Source: Clostridiales bacterium
GTDB lineage: Bacteria > Bacillota > Clostridia > Christensenellales > CAG-138
NCBI GenBank assembly: GCA_024691085.1
Contig: JAILNX010000010.1
Location: 1-64,000 of the forward strand
Length of the DNA stretch: 64,000 bases
Reading direction: 5' to 3'
Part shown: positions 34,926 through 42,394 of the stretch, piece by piece
How the letters are laid out: each line of letters begins with the position of its first letter
Position numbering within the stretch: the first letter of the stretch is position 1
Notes under the pieces: generated by a model
Told to the model about the DNA's origin: nothing
Database searches by the model: none
The model's input: the letters and a program-made list of their open reading frames with translations, nothing else
Made by a program: the position numbers and the translations under genes

Positions 34926-35699
34926 TCAGACGTATTTTTTCATCTGGGCGAGCGCATGCTTTTCAAGACGGGAGACCTGCGCCTGGCTTATGCCGATCTC
35001 GTCGGCGACCTCGGTCTGCGTCCTGCCTAGGAAGAAGCGCATCTCGATTATGCTCCGTTCACGCTCAGGGAGATTCTCGAGCCCGTTTTTGAGCGCGACG
35101 GAATTGAGCCATTTCTCCTCCGAAGCCTTGTCGTCCTTGACCTGGTCGACTATGAACACGGCGTCGCCGTCGTCGCGGAACACGGGCTCGTTCAGCGAGA
35201 CGGGATCCGCTATTGCGTCGAGCGCGAACACGACCTCGTCCTCACCTATGCCGAGCTTCGCCGCGATCTCGCCGAGCGTCGGCTCGCGCCCCAGCTCGTA
35301 TTCGAGCTTAGTCCGCTCGCGAAGGGCGTGATACGCCGTGTCCCTTATCGAGCGCGATACGCGCATGGGACTGTTGTCGCGCAGGTAGCGCCTGACTTCG
35401 CCGATGATCATGGGCACTGCATAGGTCGAGAACCTGACCCCGTGCGAGGTATCGAAGTTGTCTATCGCCTTGATAAGGCCGATGCAGCCTATCTGGAACA
35501 GGTCGTCGGGCGGTTCGCCGCGCATCGAAAAGCGCTGGATCACGGAAAGCACGAGCCGGAGGTTCCCGTTTATGAACTCCTCGCGGGCGCCGGCGTCGCC
35601 GTTCTTTATCATTGAAAGGAGCTCCTCGCTCCTCTTCGCGTCCATTCTCGGAAGCCTTCCGGTATTGATGCCGCAGATCTCAACGGTTCCCTTTGCCAT
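34926..35699 (-). CDS. sigG: Sporulation sigma factor G
   Basis: A 257-residue group-3 sigma-70 factor, the late forespore sigma factor. Seen: N-terminal GTVEICGINTGRLPRM, region 2 (FINGNLRLVLSVIQRF, DDLFQIGCIGLIKAIDNFD, VRFSTYAVPMIIGEVRRYLRD), region 3 (LGREPTLGEIAAKLGI) and region 4 helix-turn-helix (RTQTEVADEIGISQAQVSRLE). Length and the NTGRLP start match SigG better than SigF or SigE. A candidate sigma-F/G promoter lies upstream, as expected for this gene. spoIIGA/sigE, often next to it, are not in the window. Confidence 0.95.
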   Translation of the reverse strand: MAKGTVEICGINTGRLPRMDAKRSEELLSMIKNGDAGAREEFINGNLRLVLSVIQRFSMRGEPPDDLFQIGCIGLIKAIDNFDTSHGVRFSTYAVPMIIGEVRRYLRDNSPMRVSRSIRDTAYHALRERTKLEYELGREPTLGEIAAKLGIGEDEVVFALDAIADPVSLNEPVFRDDGDAVFIVDQVKDDKASEEKWLNSVALKNGLENLPERERSIIEMRFFLGRTQTEVADEIGISQAQVSRLEKHALAQMKKYV

Positions 35700-35727
35700 A
35701 ACCCACCTCGAAAGAAGATTCTAATGA

Positions 35728-35757
35728 GATTCTTCCCGCTATTTGAAGGCCGTATGC
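35728..35757 (-). promoter_or_regulatory. Candidate sigma-F/sigma-G promoter of sigG
   Basis: Minus strand: GCATA (35757-35753), 15-bp spacer, GGGAAGAATC (35737-35728). This matches the Bacillus sigma-F consensus GYWTA-N15-GGnnAnAMTW at all but the last position. It is 29 bp before the start codon. Confidence 0.65.
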
Positions 35758-35786
35758 GGTTCGGCGCGTGAAAAAAAGGTTTTTGA

Positions 35787-35816
35787 TTGACGAAAGCAAA
35801 GGGAATGCTGTATAAT
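35787..35816 (+). promoter_or_regulatory. Promoter of the small LEA-like gene
   Basis: TTGACG (35787-35792), 18-bp spacer, TATAAT (35811-35816). Confidence 0.65.
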
Positions 35817-35849
35817 GATAATGACGAACGAAATCAAGGAGGCGAAAAA

Positions 35850-36089
35850 ATGGCATCTGTAAAGGATTCGTGGAAGAAGGTCGGCGAAGACTTCGGCGAC
35901 GTCGGCAGGGATATAGGCAATTCCGATCTCGGCAAGGATCTCGGCAAGCTCGGTAAGGACTTCGGCAAGTCCATCGTCAAGACCGTCAAGCACGGCGTCA
36001 AGGCCGTTTCCGAATGGGCCGACAAGGAGGATCCCGAGGAGAAGAAGGACGATATCCCAGTGGAAGAGGGAGAAGTAATTGACAAGTGA
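35850..36089 (+). CDS. Small repetitive LEA/CsbD-like protein
   Basis: A 79-residue highly charged protein of short repeats: DFGDVGRDIGNSDLGKDLGK, then LGKDFGKSIVKTVKHGVKAV. It has a Gly-x-Asp/Lys period of about seven to eight residues, ending in an acidic tail (EEGEVIDK). This resembles stress-type LEA or CsbD-like proteins but I do not recognise a named family. AAGGAGG lies 6 bases before the ATG. Its last 11 bases overlap the start of the acetyltransferase gene. Confidence 0.75.
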   Translation: MASVKDSWKKVGEDFGDVGRDIGNSDLGKDLGKLGKDFGKSIVKTVKHGVKAVSEWADKEDPEEKKDDIPVEEGEVIDK

Positions 36090-36588
36090 GATAAGGCTCG
36101 CCCGACCGGGCGAGCTTTCACAAATACTTGCGGTCTATGAAGACGCGCGGGGGTTCATGGCCGAAAACGGCAATCCCGACCAGTGGGGAAGAAACGGCTA
36201 TCCGTCCGCGGAACTCCTTGAAAAGGACGTGGATCTCGGCCGGCTTTTCGTAATTTTGCGGAACGGGAGGATAGCCGCGGCTTTCGTGCTTTTTATAGGC
36301 GACGAGCCGACTTACCGCGTGATAAACGAAGGAAATTGGCTTAACGATAAGCCGTATCTCACCGTCCACAGGCTCGGCTCCGTAAAGGACGAGCACGGCC
36401 TCGCGAAGGAGTGCCTCGATTTCGCCGTGTCGATATGCAGGGAGAAGGGGCTCGACCTTCGCGCGGACACCCATAGAAAGAACCTCCCCATGCGGCATAT
36501 CCTCGAAAAATACGGTTTTACCTACTGCGGACTCATTTTCGTCGCGGACGGCACCGAACGAATGGCGTATCAGCTCAGGATCGACTGA
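36079..36588 (+). CDS. GNAT-family N-acetyltransferase
   Basis: A 169-residue acetyltransferase with VHRLGSVKDEHGLAKECLDF in the acetyl-CoA-binding region and the closing LPMRHILEKYGFTYCGLIFV. The start is TTG at 36079, overlapping the previous gene by 11 bp, with GAGGGAG 6 bases upstream; no later ATG precedes the conserved SEIRLARPGELSQI start. Such overlap implies coupling with the small LEA-like protein. Substrate unknown. Confidence 0.82.
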   Translation: MTSEIRLARPGELSQILAVYEDARGFMAENGNPDQWGRNGYPSAELLEKDVDLGRLFVILRNGRIAAAFVLFIGDEPTYRVINEGNWLNDKPYLTVHRLGSVKDEHGLAKECLDFAVSICREKGLDLRADTHRKNLPMRHILEKYGFTYCGLIFVADGTERMAYQLRID

Positions 36589-36602
36589 ACGAGCGGATCA
36601 TT

Positions 36603-36861
36603 GGGCGCATTCACTTAAGGATACACAGCCTTAAAAGGTTTCTTTTTGCGCCCTGCTGCGTTGAAAATGCTCAAAAGACCCTCCGAGTATTTTTTGCGCT
36701 TCTCGCCTTGCATGGCGCAAAAATCTCCTCTTTTGAGACGCTTCGCGGTTTTCGGCAGACAAAATAAAACCGGGAGTGCAATTGATCACACTCCCGGTTT
36801 TTGCTTTTGTTTAGGAAACTTTCACCGCCGAAAGCCTATGTCTCCTTAAATGAATGCACCC
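36603..36861. repeat. 259-bp non-coding element with 19-bp terminal inverted repeats
   Basis: 36603-36621 pairs with 36843-36861 at 17 of 19 positions; both mismatches are C-A on the plus strand, which become G-U pairs in a minus-strand RNA. Inside, CTCAAAAGA (36670-36678) pairs with TCTTTTGAG (36729-36737), and TTTTTGCGC (36691-36699) pairs with GCGCAAAAA (36715-36723). A second TTTTTGCGCC (36643-36652) can pair with the same right arm. It has no open frame with a ribosome site. It could be a MITE-like insertion or a structured RNA. Confidence 0.65.
36766..36806 (+). terminator. Terminator hairpin inside the 259-bp element
   Basis: Perfect 13-bp stem (36766-36778/36789-36801), loop CAATTGATCA, followed by TTGCTTTTG; A-run before, so it could act in both directions. 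It probably ends the LEA-like/GNAT transcript. Confidence 0.75.
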
Positions 36862-36880
36862 TCCGCTCTTTTTCTTTTTT

Positions 36881-36909
36881 TGTAAGATTCCGGCATGAAG
36901 CGAGTCTAA
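36881..36909 (+). promoter_or_regulatory. Candidate ECF-type autoregulated promoter
   Basis: TGTAAG (36881-36886) and GTCTAA (36904-36909) with a 17-bp spacer. The pair does not look like sigma-A boxes and resembles ECF promoters with TGTAAC and CGTCTA-like boxes. It lies 19 bp before the ECF start codon. Confidence 0.45.
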
Positions 36910-36927
36910 TAAATGAAAGGAGGTCAT

Positions 36928-37416
36928 ATGGGACTGAGGTTTGAAGAGATATACGACAGATATTTCAAGGACGTTTACCGGTACGTTTTAAGGCTCTCCG
37001 GCAGCAGCGACGCCGCCGAGGAAGTGACGGCGGAAACGTTCTTCAAGGCGCTCTCCCATATCAATTCCTTTCGCGGCGAGTGCAGTATGTACACATGGCT
37101 TGTAAGGATCGCCGGGAACTGCTATAAGACCTATCTTAAAAAGAACCGCCGCACGGAGAGCCTTGACGGCGTTGAGGAGCCCGCGTATATAGGGAAAAAC
37201 CCGGAGGATATCGCGCTGGACCGCGACGACGCCGCAAGGATCAGGCGCGTCCTCCATACGCTTCCCGAGACCTACAAGGAGGTATTCATGTGGCGGGTGT
37301 TCGCGGAAATGAGCTTTGAGGAGATAGGCTTGCTGTTCGGGAAGACCGCGAACTGGGCGTGCGTCACGTATCACCGCGCGAGAAAGATGATAGCCCAAAA
37401 GGAGGAGTTAAAATGA
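36928..37416 (+). CDS. ECF-family RNA polymerase sigma factor
   Basis: A 162-residue sigma factor with region 2 (FEEIYDRYFKDVYRYVLRLSG, AEEVTAETFFKAL, ECSMYTWLVRIAGNCYKTYL) and region 4 (LPETYKEVFMWRVFAEMSFEEIG), and no region 3, as in ECF factors. AAAGGAGG is 5 bases before the ATG at 36928; an upstream ATG at 36913 overlaps that site. Its stop overlaps the anti-sigma start by 4 bp (ATGA). The signal it answers to cannot be read from the sequence. Confidence 0.92.
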   Translation: MGLRFEEIYDRYFKDVYRYVLRLSGSSDAAEEVTAETFFKALSHINSFRGECSMYTWLVRIAGNCYKTYLKKNRRTESLDGVEEPAYIGKNPEDIALDRDDAARIRRVLHTLPETYKEVFMWRVFAEMSFEEIGLLFGKTANWACVTYHRARKMIAQKEELK

Positions 37417-38042
37417 AAACTCACTGCAATATCATAAAAGACCTTCTTCCGCTCTACGGGGAAGGGATGCTGAGCCCCGAGAGCACCGCATTGATCGAGG
37501 AGCACTTGAAGGAATGTTCCGCCTGCGCGGAGGAGCTTAAAAAGCAGAAGGAAAAGACGGTCGGGGAAAGCGGGGAAATACCGTATAAGACCGAAGCCGC
37601 GCCCTTGAAGAAGGTGAAAAAAAGGATCCGGAAGAGGACTGCGCTTATCATTTTGGGCTCGGTCATAGGCACGCTGATTCTGCTGTTTGCTGCGTTCTGC
37701 CTCTGGCCTACTTCGATCGATCTCGGCTCGTCCGATACCCATACGCGAGAGGACATGGAGCTTGCGGTCGAGGCGGTGAAGGCCGACGCGGCGAGCATGC
37801 GGGTATATAAGCTCCTCTCACTTACTTACGCGGGGGACGAAAAAAGCAGGATCGAGCTTGACTACATAAACAAGTACCTCAATAACAAAGAACCCTACAT
37901 AGACTGCATTGCTTTCGATTCCGTGTTTGTACCGCCGCTCGGGCTCGGCGGCGCATGGGATCCCCATATCTATTATTGGGGCTGGTACGTCGTGAAAACA
38001 CAGGACGGCCAGTGGATCGTGCGGGAAAAGGGCTATTGCTGA
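37413..38042 (+). CDS. Membrane anti-sigma factor (zinc-finger zf-HC2)
   Basis: A 209-residue protein with the zinc-binding anti-sigma motif HCNIIKDLLPLYGEGM, then IEEHLKECSACAEEL (H-x3-C-x2-C) at residues 4-45. One membrane segment follows (about residues 84-104; LIILGSVIGTLILLFAAFCLW), then an outer domain of about 100 residues with no recognised fold. It is coupled to the ECF factor by a 4-bp overlap, so it most likely holds that factor at the membrane until a cell-envelope signal arrives. Confidence 0.88.
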   Translation: MKTHCNIIKDLLPLYGEGMLSPESTALIEEHLKECSACAEELKKQKEKTVGESGEIPYKTEAAPLKKVKKRIRKRTALIILGSVIGTLILLFAAFCLWPTSIDLGSSDTHTREDMELAVEAVKADAASMRVYKLLSLTYAGDEKSRIELDYINKYLNNKEPYIDCIAFDSVFVPPLGLGGAWDPHIYYWGWYVVKTQDGQWIVREKGYC

Positions 38043-38054
38043 TTTAAGACACAA

Positions 38055-38082
38055 AAAAGCGCTTCCGTTTGGAAGCGCTTTT
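38055..38082. terminator. Bidirectional terminator between anti-sigma and mtaD
   Basis: Perfect 12-bp stem 38055-38066/38071-38082, loop GTTT, A-run before and T's after; serves both convergent genes. Confidence 0.88.
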
Positions 38083-38088
38083 CGTTTG

Positions 38089-39381
38089 TCACTTGTTCAG
38101 TACTATCGGCACGGCGTATTCCTCGACTTCGCGGATCGCCTTTTCGACGTCTATCGTGAGCCATTCGCCGTTTCTGTATAGCACCCTGCCGTTCACCATG
38201 GTCATCTCGACGTCCGAGCCGTGAGCGGAATACGCGACGGCCGCGATCGAATCGTAGATGGGGCGGAGATTCGGCTTCGACGTATCGATCATGATAAGAT
38301 CGGCGGCCTTGCCGATCTCGATGGAGCCTGTCTCGCCGCCGCGGCCCTGCGCCTTCGCGCCGTTCACCGTGGCGAGCTTCAGCGCCTCGTACGCGGGGAG
38401 AGCGGTCGGATCGAAGCTCGAGCCCTTCGCGAGGAGCGCCGCGAGCTTGACCTCTTCGAACAGGTCGAGCGAGTTGTTCGAGCACGCGCCGTCTGTGCCG
38501 AGGCACACGTTTACGCGCGCGTCGAGCATGGCGCGGACGTTCGCGACGCCGCTGCCGAGCTTAAGGTTCGAAACGGGACAGTGCGCGACCGACGATGAGT
38601 GACGCGCGAGGATCTCAAGGTCGCTTTCTTCGAGCCACACGCCGTGCGCGAAGAGTGTTTTCGTATCCAGAATGCCGTATTTTTCAAAAGCCGCCGCCGC
38701 GGTCATGTCGTGACGCGCCTTCGCTTCCTCATGCTCCGACTTCGTTTCGGAGAGATGTATGTGCGTGACGGCGCCGTATTCCTTGGCCCATTCGTGCACT
38801 CTCTGCCAGATATGGGGAGGGGAGGTGTACTCCGCGTGGATCGAAACGTCCGCGCGCACGTCGCCCGAAACGCCGTATTTTCCCAAAAGCGTGCGCGTTT
38901 CGATCACCGCGCGGTCCTTTTCGAAATCGTAATTATCGCCGAGCGCGATCACAGCGTTCGAGAGATTCGCCTTCATGCCCGCCTTCAGCACCGCCTCAGC
39001 GACTGCGGGCTCACAGAAATACATATCGGAGAACGACGTCGTGCCCGTGCGGATCATCTCCGCCATACCGAGCACCGTTCCCGCGACTATCGCGCGCTCG
39101 TCGAGCCTCGCCTCGACGGGAAATACCTTGTCGAAAAGCCAACTCTTCAGCGTGTAATCGTCGGCGTATCCGCGCATCAGACACATTGCCGTATGCGCGT
39201 GCGCGTTGACGAGACCGGGCATTACGATATGCCCCTTTGCGTCGATGACTTCACGCGCTTCGGGGGTATCGGCGCCGACGTACGAGATCTTCCCGTCCTT
39301 GATACCGACGGAACAGTTCCCGATGACGCCCGAGTCGGTCATGGTCAGAACGACGGCATTTTTAATAAGCGTATCGAGCAT
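38089..39381 (-). CDS. mtaD: Methylthioadenosine/S-adenosylhomocysteine deaminase
   Basis: A 430-residue amidohydrolase-family adenosine-type deaminase. Metal ligands: HxH in GLVNAHAHTAM near residue 60, HIHLSET near 205, and the Asp of CLGTDGACSNN near 298. This pattern belongs to MtaD/DadD enzymes, which convert MTA, SAH and 5'-deoxyadenosine to inosine forms. The ATG at 39381 has AAAGGA 8 bases upstream; longer frames run into the pnp gene. It is the last gene of the ahcY-mtnA-pnp-mtaD run and starts 2 bp after pnp. The neighbours make MTA, SAH or both the likely substrates. Confidence 0.92.
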   Translation of the reverse strand: MLDTLIKNAVVLTMTDSGVIGNCSVGIKDGKISYVGADTPEAREVIDAKGHIVMPGLVNAHAHTAMCLMRGYADDYTLKSWLFDKVFPVEARLDERAIVAGTVLGMAEMIRTGTTSFSDMYFCEPAVAEAVLKAGMKANLSNAVIALGDNYDFEKDRAVIETRTLLGKYGVSGDVRADVSIHAEYTSPPHIWQRVHEWAKEYGAVTHIHLSETKSEHEEAKARHDMTAAAAFEKYGILDTKTLFAHGVWLEESDLEILARHSSSVAHCPVSNLKLGSGVANVRAMLDARVNVCLGTDGACSNNSLDLFEEVKLAALLAKGSSFDPTALPAYEALKLATVNGAKAQGRGGETGSIEIGKAADLIMIDTSKPNLRPIYDSIAAVAYSAHGSDVEMTMVNGRVLYRNGEWLTIDVEKAIREVEEYAVPIVLNK

Positions 39382-39383
39382 CG

Positions 39384-40205
39384 TCAGATCCTTTCGAGGA
39401 ACTCGCGGACGTAGCCCGAAAGCCTCTCCGATGCGGCGTTGCCGGCCTCGATGACCTCCTCGCCGGAGAGGGGCTTGTCCAGGATTCCCGCAGCCATATT
39501 CGTGACGAGCGTCACGCCGAGTATGCGCATGCCGCAGTGCCTTGCCGCAATGCACTCGGGCACCGTGCTCATGCCGACGGCGTCCGCGCCGAGTATGCGC
39601 ATGGCGCGTATCTCGGCGGGAGTCTCATACTGAGGCCCCGTGCAGTAGAAGTACACTCCCTCGTGGATATTCTCGCCGTGGGATTCCGCGACCGCGCGGA
39701 ATGCCGCCATGTACTCGCGGTCGAATACGCGGCTCATATCGGGGAACCTCGGCCCGAATTCGTCCATGTTCGGCCCGATAAGCGGATTCACGGCGTTAAG
39801 CTTGATGAAATCGGAGATGAGCATCAGCTCGCCGGGCCTGTAACCCGTGTTGATGCCGCCTGCAGCGTTGGTGACGATGAGCTTGTCTATGCCGATAAGC
39901 TTTGCGATCCTTATGGGGAACGCGGCGTCCTCGGCTTCCCAGCCCTCATAGAAATGAAGTCTGCCCTGCATGAGGAGCACCTTTTTGCCGCCGAGCTCGC
40001 CTGCAAGGAAGCGCCCCGCGTGACCGGGAGCGGTCGAGAACTTCATGTGCGGGATCTCGCCGTAGGGGATGACGACGGGGGAGTCGAGCTTTTCGCCGAG
40101 CCTGCCGAGCCCCGAGCCGAGTATGATGAGTATTTCGGGTCTGAAACCCGAAAGCTTCTTTTCGAGCGCCTCCGCGCCTTCACGGTAATCGGAAAAAGTA
40201 AGCAT
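39384..40205 (-). CDS. Purine nucleoside phosphorylase (probable methylthioinosine phosphorylase)
   Basis: A 273-residue trimeric-type phosphorylase (PNP/MTAP family). Phosphate loop ILGSGLG near residue 31, HYEGW-like RLHFYEGW, VTNAAGGIN, and MSTVPECIAARHCG. The base-specifying position is Asn (LVTNMAAGI), as in 6-oxopurine PNPs; MTA phosphorylases have Asp there. So it should cleave inosine/guanosine-type nucleosides, and with mtaD and mtnA on either side a methylthioinosine-cleaving role fits. It lies 1 bp after mtnA and 2 bp before mtaD. Confidence 0.9.
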   Translation of the reverse strand: MLTFSDYREGAEALEKKLSGFRPEILIILGSGLGRLGEKLDSPVVIPYGEIPHMKFSTAPGHAGRFLAGELGGKKVLLMQGRLHFYEGWEAEDAAFPIRIAKLIGIDKLIVTNAAGGINTGYRPGELMLISDFIKLNAVNPLIGPNMDEFGPRFPDMSRVFDREYMAAFRAVAESHGENIHEGVYFYCTGPQYETPAEIRAMRILGADAVGMSTVPECIAARHCGMRILGVTLVTNMAAGILDKPLSGEEVIEAGNAASERLSGYVREFLERI

Positions 40206-40206
40206 A

Positions 40207-41274
40207 TCACTGTCTCCTCAAATTCTTCTTAATTTCAAACGCTTTTGTGAAACTATCCTCAAACGGCGGTCTCAACACGCCTACCTCGGTTATTATCGCG
40301 GTGATGAGCTCGTTGTCCACCACGTCGAAGGCGGGGTTATAGACCTTTACGCCTTCGGGAGCGATACGCTCCCTGAACCAGAGCTCCGTGATCTCGTCGG
40401 GATCGCGCTCCTCGATGCGGATGCTTTTGCCGTTCGGGGTGTCCATATCGACTGTCGAAAGAGGCATGAGCATATAGAACGGTACGCCGTAATGCTTTGC
40501 GAGCACCGCAAGGCTCGAAGAGCCGATCTTGTTCGCGGCGTCGCCGTTTCTCGCGGCGCGGTCGCAGCCGATCATGACGGCGTTTATCCGCCCTTCCTTC
40601 ATGACCTCGCCCGCCATGTTGTCGCAGATGAGCGTAGTGTCGACGCCCGCGTTCATAAGCTCGTAAGCGGTCAGCCTCGCGCCCTGCATTAGAGGCCTTG
40701 TTTCGTCGGCGAACACGCTTATGTTCATGCCCTTTTCCTTGGCGAGAAGTATGGGCCCGAGCGCCGTTCCGTAACGGCTCGTCGCAAGGGGACCGGCGTT
40801 GCAGTGCGTGAGCACGGTATCCCCGTCGTTTAAGAGGGAAAGCCCGAACTCGCTTATTCTCCTGTTCGCCTCGATATCCTCCTCGTGTATCGCGACCGCC
40901 TCGTTAAGAAGGCACTCGACAAGCTCCTCGCGGGGCTTGAACGCGTTCTGCTTAAGCGTCTGGCGCATTCTCGCGAGGGCCCAGAAGAGATTGACGGCGG
41001 TCGGACGGGCGGAGGCGAGGTACCTTTCCGCGTCGTCCATACGGCGGAAGAAGTCCTCCTCGTTCATGTCCTCGCGGGCGCAGAGATAATACCCGTACGC
41101 CGCGGCGATCCCGATCGCGGGCGCGCCGCGCACACGGAGCTTCCTTATCGCCTCGAAGAGCTGTTCGCGCTTCGTAAGCTCCATGTAATGAAGCTCGCGG
41201 GGCAGCTTCGTCTGGTCGATTATGACGAGAGAGCGGCCGTCCTCGCCGAGTTTAATGTTTTCAAGAATATCCAT
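40207..41274 (-). CDS. mtnA: Methylthioribose-1-phosphate isomerase
   Basis: A 355-residue eIF2B-like isomerase that turns methylthioribose 1-phosphate into the ribulose form in methionine salvage. Motifs: RVRGAPAIGIAAAYG near residue 48, the catalytic cysteine in LTHCNAGPLATSRYGTALG near 160, and catalytic Asp in MIGCDRAARNGDAANKIGS near 238. MtnK and MTA nucleosidase are not nearby; the substrate would come from the adjacent phosphorylase. No mtnB/C/D genes are visible, so the downstream fate of the product is unknown. Confidence 0.94.
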   Translation of the reverse strand: MDILENIKLGEDGRSLVIIDQTKLPRELHYMELTKREQLFEAIRKLRVRGAPAIGIAAAYGYYLCAREDMNEEDFFRRMDDAERYLASARPTAVNLFWALARMRQTLKQNAFKPREELVECLLNEAVAIHEEDIEANRRISEFGLSLLNDGDTVLTHCNAGPLATSRYGTALGPILLAKEKGMNISVFADETRPLMQGARLTAYELMNAGVDTTLICDNMAGEVMKEGRINAVMIGCDRAARNGDAANKIGSSSLAVLAKHYGVPFYMLMPLSTVDMDTPNGKSIRIEERDPDEITELWFRERIAPEGVKVYNPAFDVVDNELITAIITEVGVLRPPFEDSFTKAFEIKKNLRRQ

Positions 41275-41278
41275 AGCT

Positions 41279-41596
41279 TCAGATGACCGTCCTTATTATC
41301 AGTAAAAGTATTACGCCGGGCACGCCGAGAACTCCGGTTATAAGGGAGTTCAGCCACGTGATCGGAATGTAGAAAAAGTCGATGTGCAGAATGTTGTAAA
41401 AAACAATGTCGAAAACGCACAGGAGCACCGCGCCGGCAAGACTGTTGACGAGTATCTTCCAAAGAAGCTTGCCCGCCTTGCCGATGATTTTGAATATCAG
41501 AAACACTATCACGATCACGGCCAGGAGCACGATAAGCGGCAGAAAACCGGAGAACGAAAGAAGTCCTCCGCCTGAAGAAAATACCGTGACGCCCAT
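41279..41596 (-). CDS. BofA-family protein (pro-sigma-K processing inhibitor)
   Basis: A 105-residue membrane protein with two to three hydrophobic segments (about residues 18-40, 50-75 and 80-104) and the BofA-type signature KILVNSLAGAVLL ... WLNSLITGVLGVPGVILLL. In Bacillus BofA blocks the SpoIVFB protease in the mother-cell side membrane. AAAGGAG lies 6 bases before the ATG. It sits 4 bp before mtnA, inside the SAM-salvage operon, which is an unusual place for a sporulation gene. Confidence 0.85.
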   Translation of the reverse strand: MGVTVFSSGGGLLSFSGFLPLIVLLAVIVIVFLIFKIIGKAGKLLWKILVNSLAGAVLLCVFDIVFYNILHIDFFYIPITWLNSLITGVLGVPGVILLLIIRTVI

Positions 41597-41650
41597 AAAA
41601 AACTCCTTTCTCGTACGCCCCTTATAAGTGTATTTCGGGGCGGGGAAGGG

Positions 41651-42394
41651 TTATTCCGAAATACTCACCGCGCCGTCCGAATAGATCAGTATCCCGACTC
41701 CCGCGATGTCGGGGAAGCCGCTGTCGCCTACGTCGAATACCTGGGCGGTCGGGAAACGCCCGTAGCACAGATAGCCATCTCTGACCTCGCAGATTCCGGT
41801 CACGCCGCCGTCCTCGACAAGGAAGATGAAGCCGTCCGAAAGCCTGTTAACCTTTACCGTCACGCCGCCTTCGCCGTTTTTGAAATAGGCTTCGATGCGG
41901 CGGCCGTCGGTCACGGTGCCGGATAAGCTGCCGCCCTGCTCGAAATCGTATTCGAAATCGCCGTCGGGGAGCATGTATCCGCTTCCCGCGTAAGCGCCGG
42001 TCACCGTTCCCGAGCAATAGGAGGACTCGTCGTCGAACACGAGCATACCGACGCTCGCGAAGATGCGCGCGACATACGCCTCGTCGTGGAGCAGCAGGAA
42101 GCATTCCGACATAATGGCCGGGTCGCCCGACGAGTAAACGGCCTCGATAAGACCGTCCGCCGCGGAGCCGTACTCCGCGAAAAACCGCGTGAGCATCTCA
42201 AAGACCTCGTTGCCAGAAAACGACGCGGGACGGGGCGTGGGAGCCTCCGTCGCGGCAGCCTCGGTAGGAGCCGGAGAGGGAGTGGTCACAATGCCGTCGA
42301 GCTTTCCTTTGACCCTGTCGCAGCCGACCGAAAGGAACGCGGCAAGGACGAGCCCCAGAAGAAGCAGTATCGAAATTGTGCGCCTCGCCGTCAT
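41651..42394 (-). CDS. Hypothetical lipoprotein
   Basis: A 247-residue protein with a lipoprotein signal peptide: positive start MTARRT, hydrophobic ISILLLLGLVLAAFLS, lipobox SVGC. A Thr/Pro/Ala-rich linker (PSPAPTEAAATEAPTPRP) precedes a domain of about 190 residues with no recognised family. Its start overlaps the ahcY stop by 4 bp (ATGA), so it is translated with ahcY. It would be on the outer face of the membrane; why it is coupled to a cytoplasmic SAH enzyme is unclear. Confidence 0.8.
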   Translation of the reverse strand: MTARRTISILLLLGLVLAAFLSVGCDRVKGKLDGIVTTPSPAPTEAAATEAPTPRPASFSGNEVFEMLTRFFAEYGSAADGLIEAVYSSGDPAIMSECFLLLHDEAYVARIFASVGMLVFDDESSYCSGTVTGAYAGSGYMLPDGDFEYDFEQGGSLSGTVTDGRRIEAYFKNGEGGVTVKVNRLSDGFIFLVEDGGVTGICEVRDGYLCYGRFPTAQVFDVGDSGFPDIAGVGILIYSDGAVSISE

